This document shows positions 9,046 to 19,200 of a stretch of 64,000 nt of DNA, in pieces. Location of the stretch: NCBI RefSeq assembly GCF_000498395.2, contig NZ_CP010979.1, positions 5,242,501 to 5,306,500 of the forward strand. Reading direction: 5' to 3'. The notes under the pieces were generated by a model. That model had not been told where the DNA came from. It ran no database searches and saw only the letters and a program-made list of their open reading frames with translations. Numbering within the stretch: position 1 is the stretch's first letter; each line of letters starts with the position of its first letter. The stretch comes from Pseudomonas putida S13.1.2 (lineage in GTDB: Bacteria; Pseudomonadota; Gammaproteobacteria; Pseudomonadales; Pseudomonadaceae). The position numbers were made by a program, and so were the translations under genes.

Positions 9046-9522
9046 CTCGTAACGCTTCACGTTGCCCAGCAGGCCTTCGAGGATAGCGCCGAAGTGGTAG
9101 GCGGCCGCGCCCAAGGCAATTGCCCAGATGGCCGCGCCAATACCATTGAGCAGCAGGTAACGGCGCGGCGGGTAGCCCGACAGGCCAATGGCCACGGGCA
9201 TGACCGTACGTAGGCCATAAACGAAACGGAAGCTCAGCACCCAGATGTCGGGGTGGCGGCGGATGTGGTCCAGCGCCCGGTCACCCATTGCTTGCCAGCG
9301 CGGCTTGCGCGCCAGGATCCTGCGCCCGTGGCGGCGGCCCATGAAGTACCACAGCTGGTCGCCGGCATAGCTGCCCAAGAACGCCACCAGGCACACCAAC
9401 TTGATGTCCATGTACCCACGGAACGCAAGAAAACCCGCAAGCACCAGGATGGTCTCGCCTTCGAAGAAGGTGCCTAGAAAAAGGGCAAAGTAGCCGAAAT
9501 CCTGCAGGAATTGTTGAAGCAT
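8878..9522 (-). CDS. DedA family membrane protein
   Basis: A 214-residue SNARE-associated/DedA (VTT-domain) protein. It begins MLQQFLQDFGYFALFLGTFFEGE and contains the family signature region around GDQLWYFMGRRHGRR and FRFVYGLRTVMPVAIGLSG, which carries the conserved arginine in F-R-x-x-x-G-x-R. DedA proteins help polyprenyl phosphate or phospholipid flipping and membrane-potential maintenance. Hydrophobic segments are near residues 10-35, 45-70, 135-165 and 175-195. The charged C-terminal tail, rich in Ala, Glu and Lys, is encoded antiparallel to the end of the upstream hydroxylase gene. A much longer antisense reading frame continues upstream but the conserved start is here. Confidence 0.9.
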   Translation of the reverse strand: MLQQFLQDFGYFALFLGTFFEGETILVLAGFLAFRGYMDIKLVCLVAFLGSYAGDQLWYFMGRRHGRRILARKPRWQAMGDRALDHIRRHPDIWVLSFRFVYGLRTVMPVAIGLSGYPPRRYLLLNGIGAAIWAIALGAAAYHFGAILEGLLGNVKRYELWVLGGLLGLGALLWLRRRFRALRAERKAADQAQAPEAEKAVDHEKEPGQRRDHR

Positions 9523-9735
9523 TTTCTGAGGTGCTGGCGAAATGAACGCGCAGCCTACCCCTTCGCGCGCATTCGTGAAAGTGTCCAAATGTGTCTCGAC
9601 GTGAACAATTCCTACACAGACAATGCCAGAGGCCACGCGCCATGGCTTGCCCTGGTGTGTAACACAGGCGTCATAATGGGCGCTTATCTTGCCGCTCAAT
9701 TGATGATAGGGCGTTAACGTCCTCAGGAACGCCAG

Positions 9736-11991
9736 ATGAATAACGAAGTGCTCACCCCTGTCGCGATCAAGGAAGCCCAGGAGCTCCCAGAAGAGATGGT
9801 GCAGACCCCGCCAGACCTGCCGCCGGCGCCCGAGCCCGAGCCCGTGGAGGAGCAGCTGGCCGAGCCTGTGGCTGCGGCACCCGCGCCCGCGCCGGCCCCG
9901 GCAATCGCCGTCCCTGGCCTGGACGACAGCAGCCTGTACATTCATCGCGAACTCTCGCAGCTGCAGTTCAACATCCGGGTGCTGGAACAGGCCCTGGACG
10001 AGAGCTACCCACTGCTCGAACGCCTCAAGTTCCTGCTGATCTTCTCCAGCAACCTCGACGAGTTCTTCGAGATCCGCGTCGCCGGCCTGAAGAAGCAGAT
10101 CAACTTCGCCCGTGAGCAGGCCGGCGCCGACGGCCTGCAGCCGCACCAGGCGTTGGCGCGCATCAGCGAGCTGGTGCACATCGAGGTGGAGCGTCAGTAC
10201 GCGATCCTCAACGACGTGCTGCTGCCGGAGCTGGAAAAGCACCACATCCGCTTTATTCGCCGCCGTTACTGGACACCCAAGCTCAAGACCTGGGTGCGCC
10301 GCTATTTCCGCGACGAAATCGCCCCGATCATCACCCCGATCGGTCTGGACCCGACCCACCCGTTCCCGCTGCTGGTGAACAAGAGCCTCAACTTCATCGT
10401 CGAGCTGGAGGGGGTCGATGCCTTCGGCCGCGACTCGGGCCTGGCGATCATCCCGGCGCCACGCCTGCTGCCGCGGGTCATCCGCGTGCCTGAAGAGGTT
10501 GGCGGCCCGGGTGCCAACTACGTGTTCCTGTCGTCGATGATCCACGCCCACGCCGACGACCTGTTCCAGGGTATGAAGGTGAAGGGCTGCTACCAGTTCC
10601 GCCTCACCCGTAACGCCGACCTGGCGCTGGACTCCGAAGAAGTCGACGACCTGGCCCGCGCCCTGCGCGGCGAGCTGTTCTCGCGCCGTTACGGCGACGC
10701 CGTGCGCCTGGAAGTGGCCGACACCTGCCCGAAACACCTGTCGGACTATTTGCTCAAACAGTTCAGCCTCAGCGAAAGCGAGCTGTACCAGGTCAATGGC
10801 CCGGTCAACCTTACCCGCCTGTTCAGCATTACCGGCCTGGACAGCCACCCGGAGCTTCAGTACACGCCGTTCACCCCGGCGATCCCCAAGCTGCTGGTGA
10901 ACGCCGACAACATTTTCAGCGTGATCAGCAAGCAGGACATCCTGCTGATGCACCCGTTCGAGTCCTTTACCCCGGTGGTCGACCTGCTGCGCCAGGCCGC
11001 CAAGGACCCGCACGTGCTTGCCGTGCGCCAGACCCTGTACCGGTCCGGGGCCAACTCGGAAATTGTCGATGCCCTGGTGGATGCTGCGCGTAACGGCAAG
11101 GAGGTCACCGCGGTGATCGAATTGCGCGCGCGCTTCGATGAAGAGTCCAACCTGCAGATGGCCAGCCGCCTGCAAGCGGCTGGTGCGGTGGTCATTTACG
11201 GGGTGGTCGGCTTCAAGACCCACGCCAAGATGATGTTGATCCTGCGCCGCGAGCAGGGCGAGATCGTGCGTTATGCGCACCTGGGCACCGGCAACTACCA
11301 CGCTGGCAACGCCCGCCTGTACACCGACTACAGCCTGCTGACCTCTGACGATTCCCTCACCGAGGACGTTGGCAAGCTGTTCAGCCAGTTGATCGGCATG
11401 GGCAAGACGCTGCGCATGAAAAAGCTGCTGCACGCACCGTTCACCCTGAAGAAGGGCATGCTCGACATGATCGCGCGGGAAACCCAGTTTGCCCTCGAAG
11501 GCAAGCCGGCGCACATCATTGCCAAATTCAACTCGCTGACCGACGCCAAGGTTATCAAAGCGCTGTACAAGGCCAGCCAATCGGGTGTGAAGATCGACCT
11601 GGTGGTGCGTGGCATGTGCTGCCTGCGCCCAGGTATTCCGGGGGTTTCACACAATATCCAGGTGCGCTCGATCATCGGCCGCTTCCTTGAGCATACGCGG
11701 GTGTTCTACTTCCTCAATGGCGGTGAGGAGCAGATCTACCTGTCCAGTGCCGACTGGATGGAGCGCAACCTCGACAAGCGCGTCGAGACCTGCTTCCCGG
11801 TGGAAGGCAAGAAGCTGTTGCTGCGGGTGAAGAAGGAGCTGGAAAGCTACCTGACCGACAACACCCACGCATGGACCCTGCAGCCAGACGGGCGCTACGT
11901 GCGCAGCACCCCGACCGGCAACCAGAACCCGCGCAGTGCCCAGGCGACCCTGCTGGAGCGCCTGAGCAACCCGGTCCTCAACGTACGCTGA
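9736..11991 (+). CDS. ppk: Polyphosphate kinase Ppk1
   Basis: Reversibly polymerises the gamma-phosphate of ATP into inorganic polyphosphate. The 751 residues start with a Pro/Glu/Ala-rich extension of about 55 residues, then the conserved core from YIHRELSQLQFNIRVLEQA. The catalytic histidine region is present (FKTHAKMMLILR and AHLGTGNYHAGNARLYTDYS). ISSADW-type sequence (YLSSADWMERNLDKRVE) marks the C-terminal domain. It converges with ppx and the two coding regions overlap by 14 bp. Confidence 0.97.
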   Translation: MNNEVLTPVAIKEAQELPEEMVQTPPDLPPAPEPEPVEEQLAEPVAAAPAPAPAPAIAVPGLDDSSLYIHRELSQLQFNIRVLEQALDESYPLLERLKFLLIFSSNLDEFFEIRVAGLKKQINFAREQAGADGLQPHQALARISELVHIEVERQYAILNDVLLPELEKHHIRFIRRRYWTPKLKTWVRRYFRDEIAPIITPIGLDPTHPFPLLVNKSLNFIVELEGVDAFGRDSGLAIIPAPRLLPRVIRVPEEVGGPGANYVFLSSMIHAHADDLFQGMKVKGCYQFRLTRNADLALDSEEVDDLARALRGELFSRRYGDAVRLEVADTCPKHLSDYLLKQFSLSESELYQVNGPVNLTRLFSITGLDSHPELQYTPFTPAIPKLLVNADNIFSVISKQDILLMHPFESFTPVVDLLRQAAKDPHVLAVRQTLYRSGANSEIVDALVDAARNGKEVTAVIELRARFDEESNLQMASRLQAAGAVVIYGVVGFKTHAKMMLILRREQGEIVRYAHLGTGNYHAGNARLYTDYSLLTSDDSLTEDVGKLFSQLIGMGKTLRMKKLLHAPFTLKKGMLDMIARETQFALEGKPAHIIAKFNSLTDAKVIKALYKASQSGVKIDLVVRGMCCLRPGIPGVSHNIQVRSIIGRFLEHTRVFYFLNGGEEQIYLSSADWMERNLDKRVETCFPVEGKKLLLRVKKELESYLTDNTHAWTLQPDGRYVRSTPTGNQNPRSAQATLLERLSNPVLNVR

Positions 11992-11995
11992 GGAC
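11974..11995. repeat. Inverted repeat carrying both ppk and ppx stop codons
   Basis: GTCCTCA, 8-nt loop, TGAGGAC: a perfect 7-bp stem. The ppk stop TGA lies in the right arm and the complement of the ppx stop in the left arm. No T-run follows on either side, so it is not a standard intrinsic terminator. Confidence 0.7.
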
Positions 11996-13480
11996 GAAGC
12001 CTACCCGGGCCAGCCACTCCGCCTCGTTGGCGAAGTCGGCCTGGGTCAGCTGGTTCTGCTCCAGCCAACCTTCAGGGAAGACGACATCCAGGCTGTTGTC
12101 CCCGCCCTTCAGTACGACCTTTGGCATCTGTTGGGTGCCGCGGATGTGGTGGAACAGGATGGCAAAGCGCAGCAGCACGCACAGGCGCAACAGCTTGACT
12201 CCTTCGTCACCCAGTTCGGCGTAACGGTCTTTGGGAATGTTGCGGCGGTGGCCGCGAACCAGCAGGGCCATCATCTGCTGATCTTCCCTGGAAAAGCCCG
12301 ACAGGTCGGAGTGTTCGATCAGATAGGCGCCGTGCTTGTGGTAGTGGTAATGGGCAATGTCCAGCCCGATTTCGTGCACTTTCGCTGACCATCCCAGAAG
12401 ATCGCGCCAGTTTCCGTCTTTCAGGTCCCAAGCGTCGGCCACTTGGTCGAAGGCATGCAAAGCCTTGCGCTCGACCCGTGCAGCCTGGCCCTGATCCACG
12501 TGGTAGCGCTCCATCAGCGAGTTAAGGGTGCGCTCGCGCACGTCCTCGTGGTGGTGGCGGCCAAGCAGGTCGAATAGCACGCCTTCGCGCAGGGCGCCGT
12601 CGCAGTGGTCCATGCGCTGCAGCTCCAGCGCGTCGAAGATCGCTTCGAGAATGGCCAGGCCTGCGGGGAAGATGGTGCGGCGGTCCGGCTTGACGCCGTC
12701 GAAGTCGATCTTGTCGACCTCGCCCAGCTTGAACAGCTTGCGTTTGACCCAGGCCAGGCCCTCGGCGTTGACCTCACCATTGCCCAGGCCACCGGCCTTG
12801 ATGGCGGCGCCGATGGCGCGAATGGTGCCGGACGAGCCGATGGCCTCGTCCCAGGTCAGGCGATGCAGGGCATGCTCGATGCTCATCAGTTCCAGGCGCG
12901 CGGCCGTGTAGGCCTGGGCGTAGCGGGCCGGGGTGATCTTGCCGTCGCGGAAATAGCGCTGGGTGAAGCTGACGCAGCCCATCTGCAGGCTTTCGCGCAG
13001 CAGCGGTTCGAAGCGCTGGCCAATGATGAACTCGGTGCTTCCGCCGCCTATGTCCGCCACCAGGCGTTTGCCAGGGGTGTCGGCCAGGGTGTGCGACACG
13101 CCCAGGTAGATCAGGCGCGCCTCTTCACGGCCGGAGATGACCTCCACAGGGTGGCCGAGGATGGCTTCGGCGCGCTGGATGAACTCGTTACGGTTGCGCG
13201 CTTCGCGCAAGGCATTGGTACCGACGATACGCACGGCGCCTGCCGGCATGCCGTTGATCAGCTGGGAAAAGCGCTTGAGGCAATCCAGGCCTCGTTCCAT
13301 TGCCTCTTCACTGAGTTTGCGCTCTTCGTCGATGCCGGCGGCAAGCTGAACCTTCTCGCCGAGCCGCTCGAGAATGCGGATTTCTGTATGGTGGGCCTTG
13401 GCCACGACCATGTGAAAACTGTTGGAGCCAAGGTCGATGGCGGCGATCAGGGACAGGTTCTTCGCGATGGTATGCGGCAT
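11978..13480 (-). CDS. ppx: Exopolyphosphatase Ppx/GppA
   Basis: Hydrolyses terminal phosphates from polyphosphate, and possibly pppGpp, so it opposes the neighbouring kinase. It has 500 residues. The actin-like ATPase fold motifs are DLGSNSFHMVVA near the N-terminus and DIGGGSTEFI further in; the C-terminal HD-like region includes HEIGLDIAHYHYHKHG. The start at MPHTIAKNLSLIAAIDLG is chosen over an upstream in-frame methionine because the extension is unconserved leader. It is convergent with ppk and divergent from trxA. Confidence 0.96.
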   Translation of the reverse strand: MPHTIAKNLSLIAAIDLGSNSFHMVVAKAHHTEIRILERLGEKVQLAAGIDEERKLSEEAMERGLDCLKRFSQLINGMPAGAVRIVGTNALREARNRNEFIQRAEAILGHPVEVISGREEARLIYLGVSHTLADTPGKRLVADIGGGSTEFIIGQRFEPLLRESLQMGCVSFTQRYFRDGKITPARYAQAYTAARLELMSIEHALHRLTWDEAIGSSGTIRAIGAAIKAGGLGNGEVNAEGLAWVKRKLFKLGEVDKIDFDGVKPDRRTIFPAGLAILEAIFDALELQRMDHCDGALREGVLFDLLGRHHHEDVRERTLNSLMERYHVDQGQAARVERKALHAFDQVADAWDLKDGNWRDLLGWSAKVHEIGLDIAHYHYHKHGAYLIEHSDLSGFSREDQQMMALLVRGHRRNIPKDRYAELGDEGVKLLRLCVLLRFAILFHHIRGTQQMPKVVLKGGDNSLDVVFPEGWLEQNQLTQADFANEAEWLARVGFVLSVR

Positions 13481-13690
13481 GATCTGGTTGTTCTCGGTCG
13501 TTAACCCGGCAATCGTGCCACGATAGCAGGCTGTCGCCAACGCGTGACACGCAGCCGATGTGCTGGCCTTGATGCAAGGCAATGTGCCATTCGATTCTAT
13601 GACGGCTGTATGACAGTTTCGATTCGCGGCGTCTTGCACAACTATAGTTACACTCAATCGTCCGCGGCTTCCTGTAGGCGGCGGGTGCGG

Positions 13691-13705
13691 CTATGATGGG
13701 CAACG
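13691..13705 (+). promoter_or_regulatory. Putative -10 region of trxA (CTATGATGGGCAACG)
   Basis: TATGAT at 13692-13697 is a good sigma-70 -10 hexamer 38 bp upstream of trxA. The -35 is weak (around 13669-13674). The same 15-mer occurs upstream of argE. Confidence 0.45.
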
Positions 13706-13734
13706 TTTTTTTGCTTACGACCCTGGAGATATCC

Positions 13735-14064
13735 ATGAGCAGCGATCTGATCAAACATGTCACCGACGCCACCTTCGAGGCCGAAGTCCTGAAAGCCCAA
13801 GGCCCGGTGCTGGTCGACTACTGGGCTGAATGGTGCGGCCCATGCAAGATGATCGCGCCAGTCCTGGACGACATCGCTACCACCTACGAAGGCAAGCTGA
13901 CCGTCGCCAAGCTGAACATCGACGAAAACCAGGAAACCCCGGCCAAGCACGGCGTGCGTGGTATCCCGACGCTGATGCTGTTCAAGAACGGCAACGTCGA
14001 AGCCACCAAGGTTGGCGCGCTGTCCAAGTCGCAGCTGGCCGCATTCCTCGACGCCCACCTGTGA
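13735..14064 (+). CDS. trxA: Thioredoxin TrxA
   Basis: A 109-residue thioredoxin, the main cytoplasmic disulfide reductant and an electron donor to ribonucleotide reductase and others. The active site WCGPCK is at residues 33-38, and the cis-proline loop GIPTLMLF is present. Purine-rich GGAGAT precedes the ATG by a few bases. It is divergent from ppx, with 254 bp between them, and ends at a strong terminator before rho, so it is likely monocistronic. Confidence 0.98.
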   Translation: MSSDLIKHVTDATFEAEVLKAQGPVLVDYWAEWCGPCKMIAPVLDDIATTYEGKLTVAKLNIDENQETPAKHGVRGIPTLMLFKNGNVEATKVGALSKSQLAAFLDAHL

Positions 14065-14067
14065 TGT

Positions 14068-14101
14068 AAAAAAGCCCCGCAAATGCGGGGTTTTTCTTTT
14101 T
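14068..14101 (+). terminator. Intrinsic terminator of trxA
   Basis: CCCCGC, AAAT loop, GCGGGG stem with A-run upstream and TTTTTCTTTTT downstream, starting a few bases after the trxA stop. Confidence 0.93.
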
Positions 14102-14291
14102 CAGAGCACTAGACGCAGAAAAAAGCAAGTGTTACATTCGGCCTCGCACTGCTTTTCCGGTGCCCTCTACACGCCGTCGCCGAAGCATCCCTAATTCGAA
14201 TCAGTACGCGATCCTGTCGCCATCTAGCGGCGCGGCCTCATTAAGCCAGAAGCTTAATTCTCCCTTCTTACATGATTACGTCACTCCCCTT

Positions 14292-15551
<1,260 letters not shown>

Positions 15552-15567
15552 GCTTCGCAGGCATCAC

Positions 15568-15603
15568 GCAAAAGCCGGGGAAACCCGGCTTTTTGCTGTT
15601 TGT
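15568..15603 (+). terminator. Intrinsic terminator of rho
   Basis: AGCCGGG, GAAA loop, CCCGGCT stem with AAA before and TTTTGCTGTTT after. Confidence 0.9.
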
Positions 15604-15764
15604 CACAAAAGACCGTTCGCCAGCACGCCGAACGAAGGCCAACATGCTGCTTGTGGCGTGGGGGCCTGCCTGATCCAGGCATTTGCCTCCTGCCTCCCGA
15701 AGACCAGCGAAGCCGGGCTGGTTGATGAATCGTCACACGGATGTCTCTTATAAGGTACACTTGG

Positions 15765-16085
15765 ATGTACGCAGTTCATCACGTTCTATCCGCTAATGAT
15801 GTGGATGTTTACCAGGCATGGCTGAACACCATTCGTGACACAAGGGTGAAGGCGCGAATCACTACAAGGGTCGACCGGGCGGCGCAGGGCTATTTTGGCG
15901 TGACCCAACCAGTGGGTGATGGCGTGTTCGAGATGAAACTGGACTTCGGGCCAGGCTATCGCGTCTATTACGCCATCTCCGGGCGGAAGATCATTTTCCT
16001 GCTCGGAGGTGGCACGAAAGACCGGCAGCAGGCCGATATTGATCAAGCCAGATCTCTGTGGCAGAGGCATAAGGTAGCGCTATGA
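15765..16085 (+). CDS. Type II toxin, RelE/ParE superfamily (HigB-like addiction module killer)
   Basis: A 106-residue protein resembling the TIGR02683 'addiction module killer' group of RelE/ParE-fold mRNA interferases. Matching pieces are ARITTRVDRAAQGYFGVTQPVGDGVFEMKLDFGPGYRVYY and a C-terminal LLGGGTKDRQQADIDQA. The start at 15765 has AAGG nine bases upstream; an upstream in-frame ATG at 15741 would overlap a TATAAG-like -10. The stop overlaps the antitoxin start (ATGA). Base composition is visibly less GC-rich than neighbours, which suggests acquisition. It lies between rho and ubiD, normally core genes. Confidence 0.85.
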   Translation: MYAVHHVLSANDVDVYQAWLNTIRDTRVKARITTRVDRAAQGYFGVTQPVGDGVFEMKLDFGPGYRVYYAISGRKIIFLLGGGTKDRQQADIDQARSLWQRHKVAL

Positions 16086-16396
16086 CCGGCACACGCTCGC
16101 ATGAAGAAAGTGTTCTCGAAATGCTCCGCAAGGATGAGTCTTTCGCCATCGATTATCTTGCGGTTGCGCTTGAAGAAATCGATGAACCTGGTGGCGCCGC
16201 AGGTTTTCTGACGGCGGTTCGACGCGTAGCGGAAGCGCGTGGTGGGATGGCTAATCTGTCCCAGGCCACGGGGCTTGCGCGTCCAAACCTCTATCGAGCC
16301 TTGGCTGCTGATGGGGACCCAAGATTGTCGACTGTGTTGAAGGTGCTGCAGGCCCTTGGAATCGGGTTGTCAAAGGTTGTATCGCATAATCGGTGA
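16082..16396 (+). CDS. Antitoxin, HigA-like HTH addiction module antidote
   Basis: A 104-residue helix-turn-helix protein of the TIGR02684-type antidote family. The N-terminal half includes YLAVALEEIDEPGGAAGFL, the toxin-neutralising part by family analogy; the HTH runs through GGMANLSQATGLARPNLYRAL and ends with TVLKVLQALGIGLS. It overlaps the toxin stop by 4 bp, so the order is toxin first, as in higBA and related modules. It should neutralise the toxin and repress the shared promoter; that is inferred from family and order. Confidence 0.85.
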   Translation: MTGTRSHEESVLEMLRKDESFAIDYLAVALEEIDEPGGAAGFLTAVRRVAEARGGMANLSQATGLARPNLYRALAADGDPRLSTVLKVLQALGIGLSKVVSHNR

Positions 16397-16519
16397 GGCG
16401 CAAGGTAAGCGTCCCGACCAAGGCCTGAAGCGGCCACCAATGCATTTTTGCCCCCAAACAATGCCCGAACGGCGCTACACTCTGCACCCCGACCGATACG
16501 GCCAACACGAGGCTTTTGC

Positions 16520-17986
16520 ATGCAGTATCGCGACTTGCGCGACTTCATCCGTGGCCTGGAACAGCGCGGCGAGCTCAAGCGCATCCAGGTTCCGATCTCC
16601 CCAGTCCTGGAAATGACCGAGGTCTGCGACCGCACTCTGCGTGCGAAGGGCCCGGCATTGCTGTTCGAAAAGCCCACCGGCTTTGACATCCCGGTGCTGG
16701 GCAACCTGTTCGGCACCCCCGAGCGCGTGGCCATGGGCATGGGCGCCGAGTCGGTCGAAGAACTGCGCGAAATCGGCAAGCTGCTGGCCTTCCTCAAGGA
16801 GCCAGAGCCGCCGAAGGGCCTGAAGGACGCCTGGTCCAAGCTGCCGATCTTCAAGAAGGTCGTGTCGATGGCGCCGAAGGTCGTCAAGGACGCGGTATGC
16901 CAGGAAGTGGTGGTCGAGGGTGATGATGTCGACCTCGGCGCACTGCCGATCCAGCACTGCTGGCCAGGCGACGTGGCGCCGCTGATCACCTGGGGCCTTA
17001 CCGTTACCCGCGGCCCGAACAAGGACCGCCAGAACCTGGGCATCTACCGCCAGCAGGTCATCGGCCGCAACAAGGTCATCATGCGCTGGCTGAGCCACCG
17101 TGGCGGCGCCCTCGACTACCGTGAGTGGTGCGAGAAAAACCCCGGCCAGCCGTTCCCGGTTGCCGTGGCCCTGGGGGCTGACCCGGCGACCATCCTGGGT
17201 GCCGTGACCCCGGTGCCGGACACCCTCTCCGAGTATGCCTTCGCCGGCCTGCTGCGCGGCAATCGCACCGAGCTGGTCAAGTGCCGTGGCAGCAACCTGC
17301 AGGTACCGGCCACCGCCGAAATCATCCTGGAAGGCGTGATCCACCCGGGCGAAATGGCCCCGGAAGGCCCGTATGGCGACCATACCGGCTACTACAACGA
17401 AGTGGACAGCTTCCCGGTGTTCACCGTCGAGCGCATCACCCACCGGCAGAAACCGATCTACCACAGCACCTACACCGGCCGCCCGCCAGATGAGCCGGCG
17501 ATTCTCGGTGTGGCGCTGAACGAAGTGTTCGTGCCGATCTTGCAGAAGCAGTTCCCGGAAATCACCGACTTCTACCTGCCGCCAGAAGGCTGCTCGTACC
17601 GCATGGCGGTGGTGACCATGAAAAAGCAGTACCCAGGCCACGCCAAGCGCGTGATGCTGGGTGTGTGGTCGTTCCTGCGACAGTTCATGTACACCAAGTT
17701 CGTTATTGTCACCGATGACGATATCAACGCCCGTGACTGGAACGATGTGATCTGGGCCATCACCACACGCATGGACCCCAAGCGTGATACGGTGATGATC
17801 GACAACACGCCGATCGACTACCTGGACTTCGCGTCGCCGGTATCGGGGCTGGGGTCGAAGATGGGCCTGGACGCCACGCACAAGTGGCCGGGCGAGACTA
17901 CACGCGAATGGGGACGGGTCATCGTCAAGGACGAAGCCGTCACCCGCCGTATCGATGAGCTGTGGGATCAGTTGGGAATAGATTGA
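16520..17986 (+). CDS. ubiD: 4-hydroxy-3-polyprenylbenzoate decarboxylase UbiD
   Basis: prFMN-dependent decarboxylase of ubiquinone synthesis, working with UbiX, which supplies the cofactor. 488 residues, the usual length. Starts MQYRDLRDFIRGLEQRGELKRI. The prFMN/metal site region NLGIYRQQVIGRNK and the acidic stretch EGPYGDHTGYYNEVD with the catalytic glutamate/metal ligands are present. The stop overlaps the next gene's start by one base (TGATG), so the two are translationally coupled. Confidence 0.96.
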   Translation: MQYRDLRDFIRGLEQRGELKRIQVPISPVLEMTEVCDRTLRAKGPALLFEKPTGFDIPVLGNLFGTPERVAMGMGAESVEELREIGKLLAFLKEPEPPKGLKDAWSKLPIFKKVVSMAPKVVKDAVCQEVVVEGDDVDLGALPIQHCWPGDVAPLITWGLTVTRGPNKDRQNLGIYRQQVIGRNKVIMRWLSHRGGALDYREWCEKNPGQPFPVAVALGADPATILGAVTPVPDTLSEYAFAGLLRGNRTELVKCRGSNLQVPATAEIILEGVIHPGEMAPEGPYGDHTGYYNEVDSFPVFTVERITHRQKPIYHSTYTGRPPDEPAILGVALNEVFVPILQKQFPEITDFYLPPEGCSYRMAVVTMKKQYPGHAKRVMLGVWSFLRQFMYTKFVIVTDDDINARDWNDVIWAITTRMDPKRDTVMIDNTPIDYLDFASPVSGLGSKMGLDATHKWPGETTREWGRVIVKDEAVTRRIDELWDQLGID

Positions 17987-18954
17987 TGCAGGTAACGTTG
18001 CAGCCGTCCGGGGCGGTGCTGGCGCTCGAACCCGGGGAACGGATCCTGGATGGAGCGCGGCGGTTGGGCTATGACTGCCCGAATAGCTGCCGCAATGGCA
18101 ATTGCCATGTCTGCGCCGCGTTGTTGGTCGAAGGGCGGGTACGCCAGGACGGCGAAGTCCGTGACCATGGCGAGCTGTTCACCTGCATTGCCGAGCCGCT
18201 GGAGGACTGTGTGTTGCTCTGGGATGGTGTGCTCGCCCTGGGTGAGTTGCCGGTGCGCAAGCTGGCGTGCAGCGTCACTGAGTGCGTCGACGTGGGTGGC
18301 GATGTCTGGCGGGTGCGCCTGCGTGCACCAGCCGGCAAGCCACTGCGTTACCACGCCGGGCAGTACCTGATGATCGAGCGCGAGGGCGGCAAGCCGGCCG
18401 CGTTTTCGCTGGCCTCCGCACCCCACGCCGGGCGTGAGCTGGAGCTGCACGTGCTGGCCCGTGAGCCCAGTGCATTGCAACTGATCGAGCAGCTCAAGCG
18501 TGACGGCCTGGCACGCATCGAAATGCCGTTTGGCGACACCCACCTGGCCGAGCTGCCCGACGGGCCGCTGGTATTGATTGCCGCCGGCACCGGCATGGGC
18601 CAGATGCACAGCCTGCTCGAGCATTGCCGAGCCAACGGTTTCAAGTACCCGGTACACCTGTACTGGGGTGTGCGCCGGCCCGAAGACTTCTACCAGATCG
18701 AGCACTGGGACGAATGGCAGCGCCTGCCCAACCTGTTCCTGCACCAGGTCGTCAGTGACCTGTGCGGCTGGGAGGGCCGTTGCGGCATGCTGCATGAGGC
18801 GGTCTGCGAGGACATCGCCGACCTCAATACGGTGCATGTGTATGCCAGCGGTTCACCGAACATGATCTACGCCACCCTCGACGCCCTGGTCGAAGCCGGC
18901 ATGGATGCACACCGCATGCGTGCGGATGTGTTTGCCTACGCCCCACGCGGTTAA
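17986..18954 (+). CDS. [2Fe-2S] ferredoxin-fused FAD/NAD(P)H reductase (AscD/Fre-like)
   Basis: A 322-residue fusion of an N-terminal plant-type ferredoxin domain and a ferredoxin-NADP reductase-type module. Cluster cysteines are C35, C40, C43 and C67 (C-x4-C-x2-C spacing). The FAD-binding strand RYHAGQYLMIE/AFSLASAP and the NAD(P)-binding GTGMGQMHSL follow. Often annotated as CDP-6-deoxy-glucoseen reductase; the substrate is unproven here. In E. coli the flavin reductase gene fre sits next to ubiD, so this may supply reduced flavin to UbiX/UbiD. Starts inside the ubiD stop. Confidence 0.88.
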   Translation: MQVTLQPSGAVLALEPGERILDGARRLGYDCPNSCRNGNCHVCAALLVEGRVRQDGEVRDHGELFTCIAEPLEDCVLLWDGVLALGELPVRKLACSVTECVDVGGDVWRVRLRAPAGKPLRYHAGQYLMIEREGGKPAAFSLASAPHAGRELELHVLAREPSALQLIEQLKRDGLARIEMPFGDTHLAELPDGPLVLIAAGTGMGQMHSLLEHCRANGFKYPVHLYWGVRRPEDFYQIEHWDEWQRLPNLFLHQVVSDLCGWEGRCGMLHEAVCEDIADLNTVHVYASGSPNMIYATLDALVEAGMDAHRMRADVFAYAPRG

Positions 18955-18980
18955 TAACCGAAGTTGGAACAAGTGGGTAT

Positions 18981-19003
18981 AAGGCGGTAATTGTTACCGC
19001 CTT
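18981..19003. repeat. Perfect inverted repeat downstream of the reductase gene
   Basis: AAGGCGGTAA, TTG, TTACCGCCTT: 10-bp arms with a 3-nt centre, 27 bp after the reductase stop. It lacks a following T-run, so it is either a weak 3' hairpin or an operator. The surrounding 18955-19200 gap has no other gene. Confidence 0.6.
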
Positions 19004-19200
19004 GGCTAATAACTTTAACCGTTGCCGAAACAGTACTTCCCCAGTCGTCGGAACCGCGCATTAAAGTATTGCCCCAGGGCTTGAGTATTCCTGCATTTCT
19101 GGCCTATGGTTACTGCAAGCGCCCTTGGTACACGGCTTGGGGCCGCAGTTTGAGCGAATCTCGCTACATCTGTAGTTCACAGGGATAATGGCGGCAGCTT

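Noticed and set aside
8878..11580. 900-residue frame opposite ppk
   Set aside because: Only its last 214 residues are the DedA protein; the rest is the antisense of ppk with no family motifs, an effect of high GC.
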